Assembly: GCA_027618475.1 (NCBI GenBank)
Contig: JAQCEJ010000016.1
Location: 1 to 64,000, forward strand
Direction: 5' to 3'
Length of the DNA: 64,000 bases
Origin: Planctomycetota bacterium
Lineage (GTDB): Bacteria; Planctomycetota; Planctomycetia; Planctomycetales; Planctomycetaceae
The position numbers were made by a program, and so were the translations under genes. Positions 9,528 through 18,293 of this stretch are shown here, in pieces (positions within the stretch are counted from its first letter, which is position 1; every line of letters starts with the position of its first letter). The notes under the pieces are model-generated. The model saw only the letters and a list, made by a program, of their open reading frames with translations, did not search any database and had not been told where the DNA came from.

Positions 9528-11360
9528 TTATGTCTTCGTTGATGTTTTGGACGCTACCGACAGAGCATCTGCGAGAGGTAATTTAACGGTGAACGTGGTG
9601 CCGCTGCCGATCTGGCTGCTGACTTCAACCGAGCCGTCAAATAACTGACAGAGATGTTTGACAATCGACAGCCCCAGACCGGTTCCACCCAATTCACGAG
9701 AACGAGCCTTATCGACGCGATAAAACCGCTCGAAAATTCGTGTCTGATGTTCCTGGGGAATCCCCATACCTGTATCAGCCACGTCGATGATTGCCTGCGT
9801 CTGAGTCGTCTTCCAGTGCACGGTGACACGCCCACCGATCGGCGTATATTTAACAGCGTTGTCGATCAGGTTATCGAGTATCGTATGTAAACCCTCGCTG
9901 TCGGCCATCACGGTCACATCCATCGCGGGTGGAGCAACTAGCAGTTCGACGTCTTTCGACGCGGCGATGGTAAGGCGTTCCGCAAGACAATTCTCGACGG
10001 TCTGCGCTACCGAAACGGGACCGACCTCATACGTCTTCTGTTCCGACTCGAGGCGAGCGAGATTCAACAGGTCAAGAATCAGAAAATGCAGACGCGATGC
10101 CTGTTCTTCGATCCGTTGAACGAATTCTCGGCTATGTTGGTCATCCTCAAGGGCACCGTCCAGCAACGTCTCGGCATAGGCCTGTATAGCAGCCAGCGGC
10201 GTCTTCAACTCGTGAGAGACGTTGGAGACAAAATCGCGTCGCAGGTTTTCGAGGCGATGAAGTTCGGTAATATCGTGCAGTACCATCAGCACTCCCGGAC
10301 AAGGGTCACCCGGAAGTCGCGTGGCAACTAACGAGACTAACGATTGCGAACGGGGGAGATCTAATTCAACTGTCATCATCGATTCGTCACCGAGCACCTG
10401 GTGGACGACCTTCTGCATCGCCACGTTGCGGACAACCTCCCACAACAATCGCCCGCCCGATGACGAACTTCCGATATCCAACAATTTTCGTGCCGCCTGG
10501 TTGGCCAGCAGAATTCGCTCGCTGCGATCAACGACCAACACTCCTTCCACCATCGCGGCAAGCACAGTTTCGAGTTGATCGCGATTGCGTTTGAGCTCTT
10601 CCGATCGTGTTTCGAGATCATGAATCCGGCTAGTCAGTTGTGCCGTCATCGAGTGAACCGCTTTTCCCAGTTCGCCATGTGATTCGCGAGGCGAATCGAA
10701 CATGTTGGGTGCCTGTGCTCCCTCCGAAAACATTCTGGCTGCAGATGACAGTTCATCAATCGGCTGAATCCACCGTTTGCCGAGAAGGTAGGTGATCGCG
10801 ATCGAAACGATGGCAACCGAGAAGGCACTCCAGAGGATGATCTGCTTGAGGGACGACAACTGACCTCTGGCAACATCCAGCGGCAGACTCACGCGCACAT
10901 AACCTAACGGTTGTTGCCGGTCGCCGACGCGAACAGCATAATTTATCACGCTCCTGTGATCATGAATGTATTCGGATACTCCAATCCCTTGTTCCGACGT
11001 GCGGGCGCCGTTGATTTCTGCGGCGCTTTTCAGGTTGCTCAATCCCTCCGGATCGGTATCCGAAGCGACAAAGGGTGCTCCATTATGCAGCACGAGCGTG
11101 ATCGGCATCGAGAGTTCGCGACTCAATCGCTGAACGAGGCGATCGGCATCGGCTACACCGACTTCCATCGGATGCTCGAATACATCATACAGTTGAGCAC
11201 GAATCGCCACCGCTGCCTGATGCAGACGCTGGCGTGTCTGGTCTTCGACAATTCCGTTCAATTTTTGAAACAGAATCAGCACAAAGACCGATGTCGTGAT
11301 CGCCGTGATCACGACATATGCCAACAAGACTTTCAAGAACAGTGGCGACGGTCGTTTCAT
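9528..11360 (-). CDS. PhoR-like sensor histidine kinase
   Basis: 610 residues from the ATG at 11360; the track start at 11429 is a TTG. Order: transmembrane helix (9-32), periplasmic sensor (about 33-172), second helix (173-193), HAMP (195-250), PAS domain (265-365), HisKA with phospho-acceptor His383 in VSHELKTPLA, and HATPase_c with DNLIDNAVKYTP, DTGMGIP and GGTGLGLSIVKH. It senses an extracytoplasmic signal and autophosphorylates. The layout matches PhoR, but no response regulator gene flanks it, so the partner is unknown. Confidence 0.92.
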   Translation of the reverse strand: MKRPSPLFLKVLLAYVVITAITTSVFVLILFQKLNGIVEDQTRQRLHQAAVAIRAQLYDVFEHPMEVGVADADRLVQRLSRELSMPITLVLHNGAPFVASDTDPEGLSNLKSAAEINGARTSEQGIGVSEYIHDHRSVINYAVRVGDRQQPLGYVRVSLPLDVARGQLSSLKQIILWSAFSVAIVSIAITYLLGKRWIQPIDELSSAARMFSEGAQAPNMFDSPRESHGELGKAVHSMTAQLTSRIHDLETRSEELKRNRDQLETVLAAMVEGVLVVDRSERILLANQAARKLLDIGSSSSGGRLLWEVVRNVAMQKVVHQVLGDESMMTVELDLPRSQSLVSLVATRLPGDPCPGVLMVLHDITELHRLENLRRDFVSNVSHELKTPLAAIQAYAETLLDGALEDDQHSREFVQRIEEQASRLHFLILDLLNLARLESEQKTYEVGPVSVAQTVENCLAERLTIAASKDVELLVAPPAMDVTVMADSEGLHTILDNLIDNAVKYTPIGGRVTVHWKTTQTQAIIDVADTGMGIPQEHQTRIFERFYRVDKARSRELGGTGLGLSIVKHLCQLFDGSVEVSSQIGSGTTFTVKLPLADALSVASKTSTKT

Positions 11361-11480
11361 ACCTTGAGAAATATCTGCTTCGAGTAAATGTCGGCTCCAT
11401 TTCAAATTGATTGATCGAAATAGTATCAACTGTCGGTTGCATTCCGCCAGAGAGGATGCACTACGATCGAGTTAACTACA

Positions 11481-11567
11481 AGCAGTTTCATAACCCTCTG
11501 GACTTCGAGTATTTCAGGACCATTTGAACGTCTTTTCGGTCGCCAACCGGGTTATAAAACCAGTTCT
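11481..11567 (-). repeat. 87-bp dispersed element, copy A
   Basis: Read on the minus strand it begins AGAACTGGTTTTATAACCCG and ends GAGGGTTATGAAACTGCT. It is aligned over its full length, without a gap, with the copies at 27404 and 52835. Both ends carry GTTT(C)ATAACCC as an inverted pair. It lies downstream of the DUF3365 gene and its terminator, in that gene's orientation. Confidence 0.75.
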
Positions 11568-11604
11568 AAGCAATTCATGTCTCACCATCAAACACGGCAA
11601 GTAT

Positions 11605-11646
11605 AAAAAGCAGACACGGACGAAATCACGTCCGTGTCTGCTTTTT
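11605..11646 (-). terminator. Rho-independent terminator of the DUF3365 gene
   Basis: AAAAAGCAGACACGGACG and CGTCCGTGTCTGCTTTTT form a perfect 18-bp stem around the six-base loop AAATCA. The A and T ends make it functional on either strand. On the minus strand it lies 33 bases beyond the stop of the DUF3365 gene. Confidence 0.9.
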
Positions 11647-11678
11647 CGTTCGAGGTTAACAGCTTCACCGCTTCGGGG

Positions 11679-12230
11679 TTATTCGATCTTGAGAGTATAG
11701 CTCAACAGACCAATCGCCTGCCCCTTCTTCACGTCGGCATAATGCGGGTGACACATAATGCACTTTTCCAGCACGACGGGAATCGGTGTCGCCGCTCTCA
11801 AGTAGGGGACACCGTCGATCTCCGTGACTTCTTCCACGTACTCGTCACCGGCAACAAGTTTTTCGACCGCGCCTTTGTCGAAATCGTCCTTCGCCACGTT
11901 ATCTTCGTCATACGGTTGGCCGGTCGCATCGAGAATGCGCACTTCGTGCCACCCTTTTTCCTTGATGGCGGAGAACAACGCCACTGCAGCCCCACCGGCA
12001 GGAAAATCATCTTCATCATTTACATATTTATCGGTAATGAGCACCACAGCCGTCTTATAGACATCGTCGAGCATTTTCACCTGTTTGCGCGTACGTTCGA
12101 GAGCTTTTTTGTTGACAGACGATTTTTTCGCGTCCTTGTCGGCTCCCTGCGACGATTGCGTTACCCAGACTCCTGCGGAAACAATGACCATTGCCATCAA
12201 CATCATTCCAGTAATCCGCGATTTCAACAT
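11679..12230 (-). CDS. DUF3365 (Tll0287-like) c-type haem protein
   Basis: 183 residues from the ATG at 12230, which has AAAGGAG seven bases upstream; the track's start is a TTG further out. A signal helix (residues 8-24) leads to an exported domain. The segments VYKTAVVLITDKYVNDED, the WHEVRILDATGQPYDEDN block and the C-terminal haem motif CIMCHPHY are those of the DUF3365/Tll0287 heme-binding family, a PAS-like sensor fold. It lies 83 bp downstream of the NsrR-like gene on the same strand and is followed by a strong terminator, so the two likely form an operon. A role in sensing or binding NO or redox changes is inference. Confidence 0.85.
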   Translation of the reverse strand: MLKSRITGMMLMAMVIVSAGVWVTQSSQGADKDAKKSSVNKKALERTRKQVKMLDDVYKTAVVLITDKYVNDEDDFPAGGAAVALFSAIKEKGWHEVRILDATGQPYDEDNVAKDDFDKGAVEKLVAGDEYVEEVTEIDGVPYLRAATPIPVVLEKCIMCHPHYADVKKGQAIGLLSYTLKIE

Positions 12231-12312
12231 GTGGTGTCTCCTTTTCAATAAGTGATCGATTCAGTTTACATTTGCCCTCGGCCTTCACACGAGCCGACTC
12301 GGGATCGTCCTC

Positions 12313-12741
12313 TTACAGCGTCGACAATAATTGATAAACCTGCTTGCGGTTCGGCAGAATGTCGGCCAAGGTCACGTTGTTCAGGTATTCTTGCTGAATG
12401 CGTTCGGCTTCGCTGAGCACCGTCTTGAGCTTGCAGAACGGCTGTATGACGCACACATTTTCGGTGCCGACGCATTCGAGCAGATGCATGTTCCCTTCGA
12501 ATTGACGAATCACCTCGCCAACCGAGATTTCAGCAGCGGGACGGGCCAATTCGATTCCTCCGCCAACCCCACGAACGCTACGAATGTAACCGTGACGAGA
12601 CAGCAGATTCACGACTTTCGCCACGTGGGCGGGAGAAACCCCATAAAACGAACTGACGTCAGCAACCTTGGCCCGCTCGCCCTGGTGAGCAAGGAAAATC
12701 AGCGTGCGGAGGGCATAGTCAGTCTGTAGCGCAAGCCTCAT
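12313..12741 (-). CDS. nsrR: Rrf2 family regulator, NsrR-like
   Basis: 142 residues. Winged helix-turn-helix at the N-terminus (LALQTDYALRTLIFLA, then VSPAHVAKVVNLLSRHGYI) and wing GVGGGIELAR. Three cysteines at 90, 97 and 103 end in CVIQPFCKLKTVLSEA, very close to the Fe-S cluster segment of NsrR, the nitric-oxide-sensing repressor; the first spacing is six residues where well-studied NsrR proteins have four or five. A near-consensus NsrR box lies about 65 bases upstream, so it is probably autoregulated. AAAGGG precedes the ATG. IscR is a less likely alternative because its cysteine pattern differs. Confidence 0.85.
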   Translation of the reverse strand: MRLALQTDYALRTLIFLAHQGERAKVADVSSFYGVSPAHVAKVVNLLSRHGYIRSVRGVGGGIELARPAAEISVGEVIRQFEGNMHLLECVGTENVCVIQPFCKLKTVLSEAERIQQEYLNNVTLADILPNRKQVYQLLSTL

Positions 12742-12794
12742 CGAGAATCTACCCTTTCAACAACGGCGTGAATCCTGTGCAACATTCATAGCCC

Positions 12795-12841
12795 ACAAAC
12801 ATGTAATAGATATATTTATAATGCATCTTTTGCATGTTTGT
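12795..12841 (-). promoter_or_regulatory. Extended dyad operator with NsrR-box core
   Basis: The core, 12807-12829, has half-sites AGATATATT and AATGCATCT separated by three bases. The described NsrR box has AGATGCATT and AATGCATCT with the same spacing, so 16 of 18 half-site positions agree. A perfect outer pair, ACAAACATG at 12795 and CATGTTTGT at 12833, shares exactly the same centre (12818). The whole 47-base palindrome lies upstream of the nsrR start on the minus strand and would overlap its promoter. Confidence 0.7.
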
Positions 12842-12902
12842 AACGCACGACATCTGTCGTGTCAATCGAAATGGAACATTTTCAGCACTAACCGAACCGC
12901 TC

Positions 12903-13208
12903 TTACAGCGTCTCAATCAGGCCATTCATTTCCGCAGCGGCGTGATGATCTCCCGCCTTGAGGGCGACTTGAACGCCCTGCTGCAAGACCTTGCGAGCCG
13001 ATTCGTGATCTCCCAGCCTTGCCAGAACTTGCCCGCGCTGAAACCACGTCGGAACATAGTCGGGATGATTTTCTGTGAGTTGAGTCAGTCGCTCCAGTCC
13101 CGCTGTGTCATTCCCACTCGCGATGTCATCGAGTGCCAGGGCGTAATGCAAAAAAGGATCGTGTGGATCACTCTGAAGAAGCTCTAACAGTTGGTGTCGG
13201 CGTGGCAT
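12903..13208 (-). CDS. Small TPR protein
   Basis: 101 residues composed of about two tetratricopeptide repeats: DPFLHYALALDDIASGNDTA, then PDYVPTWFQRGQVLARLGDH with the alternate A/G/Y pattern, then a capping helix ending MNGLIETL. No signal peptide. TPR proteins mediate protein contacts; no partner can be named. It is upstream of nsrR on the same strand, separated by the operator. Confidence 0.8.
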   Translation of the reverse strand: MPRRHQLLELLQSDPHDPFLHYALALDDIASGNDTAGLERLTQLTENHPDYVPTWFQRGQVLARLGDHESARKVLQQGVQVALKAGDHHAAAEMNGLIETL

Positions 13209-13222
13209 GCGGTTCTTTCACC

Positions 13223-13423
13223 ATGAGTTGTTCACATTGTCGTCGACGTGTACCGGAACGGCATCTTAAAGTCTACGAACTCGGAATCTACGACGTAATT
13301 GATAAACCTTATCTTCCTGATTCATTTTATCAATCCCTCGCCAGAACAATCGACAAACTCTTCCGACTTTATCCATTCAACTGCGGGACTGCAGGTTTCA
13401 GAATCGAACTCGCGAGATTGTGA
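13223..13423 (+). pseudogene. Receiver-domain remnant
   Basis: A 66-codon ORF whose residues 14-46 (VYELGIYDVIDKPYLPDSFY and following helix) match the last third of a response-regulator receiver domain: alpha-4, the beta-5 KP lysine pair, and alpha-5. The upstream parts with the phosphorylated Asp and the acidic pocket are missing, and the reading frame ahead contains only CSHCRRRVPER. It is most simply the 3' stump of a deleted regulator. A short functional protein cannot be excluded. Confidence 0.45.
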
Positions 13424-13725
13424 CAGGATTTGTCCGTGATTCATCACTCAAAATGCCGCCAATCGACGCAGTTTTTATGATCTTTTCTGTATGACTCCTA
13501 CAGTCGTTAAGAGTCGGCCTTATAGAGAGATAGGTAAGTTATGCGCGATCGGTGGAACGCTTTCAAGCGACTTCATACCGAGAGACGATCTTGCCGTTGT
13601 GAATTGCTGCGAAGTCAGAATCACACTCAACCGAGGATGTTTACTCAACGGTACAACTTCACCTGATACCTCGCCCGAAACGTCGCGACCGGCCGACGCA
13701 TGGCGAGTTGGATCATAAAACCCGA
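13424..13725. other. Intergenic region upstream of htrA-like gene
   Basis: About 300 bases with no ORF of plausible composition. It should contain the promoter of the protease gene; I see no well-formed hexamer pair and no stem-loop. Confidence 0.5.
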
Positions 13726-15108
13726 ATGAGCACCCGCATGAACTTCAGATCGATCTCAGCCTTGATGGCCATTTTCCTGTGTCTCATCAGCATGGGTGTT
13801 GTCACTCGCGCGTCCGAAATCCGAAAGACGCCGTTGGTGCAGGCCATCGAACGCAGCAAATTAGCCGTCGTTAATATTCATAGCGAAAAGACCGCGCCGC
13901 AACATGACATTCTCGTGTCGACCTCGCGTACCCGCAAGGTAAACGGAATGGGCTCGGGCGTGATTTTCGATGAGAGAGGCTATATCGTCACGAACTTTCA
14001 CGTCGTCGATGGCGTCGATACGTTGCGAGTGACTCTGTTCGACGGAAGCACGTATCACGCCGAGGTTGTTTCGTTCGATCGCGATCACGATCTGGCGATC
14101 ATTAAGATCGAGGCCGATAAGTCATTTACGATTATGCCGGCCGGAACATCGTCCGATCTCATGCTTGGTGAAACAGTCATCGCCGTCGGAAACGCCTTCG
14201 GTTACGAGCATACTGTTACTTCGGGAATCATCAGTGCCCTCGGCCGCGACGTTGAGGTGACCGAAAAACAATCGTATCGCAATCTGATCCAAACCGACGC
14301 CAGCATTAACCCTGGCAACAGCGGCGGCCCGCTGCTGAATCTCGACGGCGAAGTCATCGGAATCAACGTCGCCATTCGGGCCGGTGCTCAGCGCATCGGT
14401 TTCGCGATTCCCATTGACGACGCCCGCAAAATAATGGCGAAGTTGATCAGCACAAAAGATATCAGCCGTGTCGAACATGGCCTCGTCACTCGAGACGAAA
14501 AACAGGGAGAAGCACGCAAGCTCGTTGTCGAAAAGGCAATGTCGAACGGCCCCGCTGCACAGGCCGGCCTGCAGCCGGGCGACGAAATCCTGAAGGTCGA
14601 AGAATACGAAGTGACCGATGGCACCGATTTCGAACGAGCCTTGCTCGAACGGAAAGCCGGAGAACATATTGCACTCGTCATTCGTCGACATGGGGCCATT
14701 GAGTCTCTTGATCTGACACTCGCCGAAAATCGGTCCTCCGCAAACGCCATCGGAGTCACCGACACGAAGACCATCATTCGTGCCAACAACTACGACGAAG
14801 TCCAAGAAACAGCGTGGATCAAACTCGGGCTGCGGTTTTCGGAACTCCCTTCCAGTCAGGTTCGACAGGTAACTGATCGCTACAAAGGGGGTCTCAAAGT
14901 CGTGAACGTGCGCGACGACAGCCCCGCTGCTGCCAGTGGAATTCAAGTGGGCGACATACTCGTCGGACTCCACGAGTGGGCAACCGTGAAATCACGCGAC
15001 TTGTCCTATGTCCTCACCTATCAAAGTCGCGAAGATGTTTCGTCGCTGAAGTTCTACATACTCCGCGATGGTGAGACGCTCTACGGCCACCTGGATATCG
15101 ACGAGTAA
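13726..15108 (+). CDS. HtrA/DegP-like serine protease with two PDZ domains
   Basis: 460 residues from the ATG at 13726 (the track start is a TTG; an ATG at 13738 is also possible). Signal helix at residues 9-28. The trypsin-like domain has His92 (NFHVVD), Asp122 (DHDLAIIK) and Ser199 in NPGNSGGPLL. Two PDZ domains follow, with QPGDEILKVEEYEV and QVGDILVGLHEW carboxylate-binding loops. These periplasmic proteases degrade or refold misfolded envelope proteins. The second PDZ is separated from the first by a longer linker than in DegP. It is upstream of thiL but 112 bases away. Confidence 0.93.
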   Translation: MSTRMNFRSISALMAIFLCLISMGVVTRASEIRKTPLVQAIERSKLAVVNIHSEKTAPQHDILVSTSRTRKVNGMGSGVIFDERGYIVTNFHVVDGVDTLRVTLFDGSTYHAEVVSFDRDHDLAIIKIEADKSFTIMPAGTSSDLMLGETVIAVGNAFGYEHTVTSGIISALGRDVEVTEKQSYRNLIQTDASINPGNSGGPLLNLDGEVIGINVAIRAGAQRIGFAIPIDDARKIMAKLISTKDISRVEHGLVTRDEKQGEARKLVVEKAMSNGPAAQAGLQPGDEILKVEEYEVTDGTDFERALLERKAGEHIALVIRRHGAIESLDLTLAENRSSANAIGVTDTKTIIRANNYDEVQETAWIKLGLRFSELPSSQVRQVTDRYKGGLKVVNVRDDSPAAASGIQVGDILVGLHEWATVKSRDLSYVLTYQSREDVSSLKFYILRDGETLYGHLDIDE

Positions 15109-15220
15109 TCGCTCGAATAACGTCTGCCAAGAAAACCATGTACGTCGCGGTAACTCGGAAAATTGCTTCGCGTCGGCGTTTCCCGTTCCTTTCAGCGTCT
15201 GACTCCGTTACAACAACGGA

Positions 15221-16156
15221 ATGAACAACGCAGCACACCGCGACGAATTCACGCTCATCGATTGGATCAAACGGCAGCAGCCTGATGATCCGCGTGTGCG
15301 GCTTGGAATCGGTGATGATGCGGCTCTGATCGATTTCGTCGATTCATATAACGCAGTCGTCACGACCGACATGCTGATGGAGGGAACCGATTTTACGTTT
15401 CCTCCGGCATCTCCCTTCCTCGCCGGTCGAAAATCTCTTGCCGTCAATCTTAGCGATCTGGCGGCAATGGGTGCGGTGCCGCACTCAGCGTTCGTCAGCG
15501 TTTCACTCCCTCGGCGTGGAAAGACATGGACCGAAGAATTCTTCGGCGGCCTGTTCGATCTCGCCAAGGAATTTGACATCGCCATTGCTGGTGGAGACAC
15601 CAACAGTTGGGATGGCCCGTTGGTCGTCAGCATCACGGCACTGGGAACTCCCGGCCCTCGCGGCGTGATCACGCGCAGCGGTGCACAACCAGGCGACTGG
15701 ATCTTCGCCACCGGAGAATTCGGAGGCAGCATCGCCGGTCATCATCTCACTTTCATTCCGCGCATACGTGAAGCATTGAGCCTCACTCACCATGTCGATG
15801 TTCACGCCATGATTGACGTCAGTGACGGTCTGGCATCCGATCTACGGCATCTTCTCGAAGCGAGCGGCGTAGGAGCAATCGTCGACGCGACACACATTCC
15901 GATCTCATCCGCCGCCTGGGAGTTATCGGTAATCGACGGGAAAACCGCACTGGAACACGCCCTGGGTGACGGCGAAGACTTCGAATTGGTTTTCTGCGTG
16001 AGCCCCAGCGACGGCCAGCGACTCCTGGATAATCCCATCGAAGAGATTCGCTATACACCCATCGGCGTGATCACCGACGAAGCCCATTACCTGCTCAACA
16101 ATGAACGGGGCGAGACTTCACCTATGCCTCAACTCGGTTGGGTCCATCGGGTGTGA
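15221..16156 (+). CDS. thiL: Thiamine-monophosphate kinase
   Basis: 311 residues, the usual ThiL length. ThiL phosphorylates thiamine monophosphate to thiamine diphosphate, the active cofactor. The signature GIGDDAALID, the TTDMLMEGTDF Mg/phosphate segment, SLAVNLSDLAAMGAVP, GGDTN and MIDVSDGLASDLRHL are all in place, with GDGEDFELVF near the C-terminus. No TPP riboswitch-like structure is visible upstream. Confidence 0.95.
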   Translation: MNNAAHRDEFTLIDWIKRQQPDDPRVRLGIGDDAALIDFVDSYNAVVTTDMLMEGTDFTFPPASPFLAGRKSLAVNLSDLAAMGAVPHSAFVSVSLPRRGKTWTEEFFGGLFDLAKEFDIAIAGGDTNSWDGPLVVSITALGTPGPRGVITRSGAQPGDWIFATGEFGGSIAGHHLTFIPRIREALSLTHHVDVHAMIDVSDGLASDLRHLLEASGVGAIVDATHIPISSAAWELSVIDGKTALEHALGDGEDFELVFCVSPSDGQRLLDNPIEEIRYTPIGVITDEAHYLLNNERGETSPMPQLGWVHRV

Positions 16157-16335
16157 GGTTTCGTTTTCGCGGGTGAATCGTGTAAAATTGGTTCGGTCAT
16201 GATCGGTTTCGTGAATCTTCAAATCAAATGATTCTTGTTCAATAATTTCGAGCCCTTTCCGGATTGATTTCATACGACGTATAACCGTGTGACGGATGAC
16301 CTATCCGAATCTTTTTGTACAGGAAAATCAGCATC

Positions 16336-18039
16336 ATGAAAACCAATCGTAGAGACTTCCTGAGTATTGCCGGTGCGAGCGTCCTCACGGCAGGAACAGC
16401 ATCTTCCGGCAACGTCACTGCTGCATTCAAAGAGAAGAATCCCCCATCGGAATCGATGACCGAGATGTTTCTCGATAACCAGTTGATTGAAGTCACCCCC
16501 AGCGTTTCGCGTAAACTGCACCCACCCCGAAAGCATCTGTTAAATCCTGTCGTACGCTGCGACCGCTGGTGCGATGGCAACAATATTCAACCTTATACGA
16601 CGATGTACGACGACGAAGACAAACTCTTTAAAATGTGGGCGCGGGCCGGCAGCGACTGGAAGACCGGCTTTGTCGGAGACAACGCTGCCTATATGCTGTA
16701 CTTCACATCGACCGACGGCATCCATTGGGATAAACCCGACCTGGGCGTATTCGACGTTGCCGGGCGTCGCGATCATAACATTGTATTTACCAGCGAACTC
16801 GTGACACGATCGGTTTCTCCATTGTCTTACGGGCCGAAGGAATTCGTGACTCCGACTACGCCCATGACTCCCCAGGGGAAAAAGGCGTTTTTCTGGTCCG
16901 TCAATAAGAACCCGAGACCTCGCGACAAATCGGAAAAATTCATCGCTCTGGCAATCGTGCAAGACCATCGACGCGGAGCACACATCGTGACGTCCCCCGA
17001 CGGCATCCATTGGTCGTGTGCCAGTTCCCCCTTCTGGCAGACACCTCACGACGTTTCCTCGAAGGGGGACGACTGCCTGATGCACCTCATCTTCGATGAG
17101 GCGAAGGATAAATGGGTGCTCTATCGACGAATCGTTCCTGAGTTCAGCGAACGCATGGTGGCGGGTGAAATCGACTGCGAACGGCCTGGTGTCGATCGTT
17201 ATTATCGTTCTTATGCCTACGCCGAAAGTGACGATCTCCGCGAATGGAACAATCATCGATTCATTCTCGCGATGGATCCCGACGATCCCCCCGATACCGA
17301 GTTGTATCAGTTCGCTCCCCACAAGTTCGGTGAGACGTATGTCGGATACATGAGTATCTTCTACCTGCGTCGCCCGCAGCCGATCGACGTTCATCTCGCC
17401 ACGAGTCGCGATGGTGTCAACTTCACGCGAGTTTGCCGGGGAGAGGCCTTCATTCCACACGGTCCGTTAGGCTATTACGACTTTATGGCGATGGCCTGTT
17501 CGCAGCCGAAACCCATTGTCGTCAACGATACAGTTTACTTCTATTATGCGGCACTAAATTTTCCGCATAACGTCGATATGGCGAGCACCGACCCGAAGGT
17601 GCTCGCCTCGGGAGCAGCGGTAGCAACGTTCAAGCGAGACCGGTTTGCCTCGCTCGAAACCAGCTCTCTCGACAATGGCCCCTGCCGCGTGATTACGAAA
17701 CCGTTTACCATTCAACATCCCAAATTATTCTTGAATGCCGCCACATGGATGAAGGGCTCGATTCGTGCTGAAATTCTGACGCGCGACTGGCAACCGATCG
17801 CCGGATTCTCAGAACCCGAAGCCGTGGAAATTCAAGGGGACGCTCTCGACCATCCTGTCCGTTGGAAAGAGAATGCCGACGTCAGTCAGTTGGTAGGTCA
17901 GGAAATCCGCCTTAAATTCTACATGACACGAGCGCGAATTCATGCCATGACATTCGCTAATGCCGACCGCCCCCTCGGAGACGTCGAACCCGAATTTCGC
18001 TACGATGAACAGGGAGATTCGACTCCGAAACTGAGCTGA
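16336..18039 (+). CDS. Tat-exported beta-propeller protein, glycosidase-like
   Basis: 567 residues from the ATG at 16336, preceded by AGGAAAA; the upstream TTG start is unlikely. The N-terminus reads NRRDFLSIAGASVLTAG, a twin-arginine signal. The mature part contains repeated S/TxDGIHW-type turns (TSTDGIHWDKPDLG, TSPDGIHWSCA, TSRDGVNFTRV), the blade pattern of five-bladed propellers related to GH32/GH43/GH62/GH68 families. The planctomycete homologues are mostly annotated hypothetical; a glycoside hydrolase role is inference, and catalytic acids cannot be assigned here. Confidence 0.75.
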   Translation: MKTNRRDFLSIAGASVLTAGTASSGNVTAAFKEKNPPSESMTEMFLDNQLIEVTPSVSRKLHPPRKHLLNPVVRCDRWCDGNNIQPYTTMYDDEDKLFKMWARAGSDWKTGFVGDNAAYMLYFTSTDGIHWDKPDLGVFDVAGRRDHNIVFTSELVTRSVSPLSYGPKEFVTPTTPMTPQGKKAFFWSVNKNPRPRDKSEKFIALAIVQDHRRGAHIVTSPDGIHWSCASSPFWQTPHDVSSKGDDCLMHLIFDEAKDKWVLYRRIVPEFSERMVAGEIDCERPGVDRYYRSYAYAESDDLREWNNHRFILAMDPDDPPDTELYQFAPHKFGETYVGYMSIFYLRRPQPIDVHLATSRDGVNFTRVCRGEAFIPHGPLGYYDFMAMACSQPKPIVVNDTVYFYYAALNFPHNVDMASTDPKVLASGAAVATFKRDRFASLETSSLDNGPCRVITKPFTIQHPKLFLNAATWMKGSIRAEILTRDWQPIAGFSEPEAVEIQGDALDHPVRWKENADVSQLVGQEIRLKFYMTRARIHAMTFANADRPLGDVEPEFRYDEQGDSTPKLS

Positions 18040-18293
18040 CAGCGCAGAATTTGGAAACCACGGTAACCGAACGCCATCGCTGACAGAAACACGATACAAC
18101 AGAGCCCCTAAGTGACACCGATTTCGTCCCCTTTAAAAACTTCAATAAGGAGATGATTGAACAGCGGCCTGCAGAACGTTAAGATCAAGTCAACTTGCCA
18201 CGCATCCGGCCACCGGACGATGCAAGGCTGTTGCGCTTGTAATTCGCATTCATCAGCGGCGATAGAATTCGAATCGACCAGGAACATTCAGAA
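18040..18293. other. Leader region of the pyr operon
   Basis: 254 bases upstream of pyrB. It contains no gene. A nine-codon ORF at 18153-18182 begins immediately after AAGGAG, too close for normal initiation. I see no clear attenuator hairpin with a T-run. Confidence 0.4.

Larger units (their letters stand above)
11361..11678. other. Intergenic region with repeat element and terminator
   Basis: 318 bases between the histidine kinase and the DUF3365 gene. It contains one 87-bp copy of the dispersed repeat (11481-11567) and a strong terminator hairpin (11605-11646), each listed separately. The rest carries no gene I can see; the promoter of the kinase should lie in 11361-11480. Confidence 0.7.

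Noticed and set aside
15109-15220. TPP riboswitch ahead of thiL
   Set aside because: Searched by eye for the conserved CUGAGA and ACCUGA segments; none is present.
18153-18182. Nine-codon ORF ahead of pyrB as leader peptide
   Set aside because: AAGGAG directly abuts the ATG, which is too close, and no attenuator hairpin with T-run follows.
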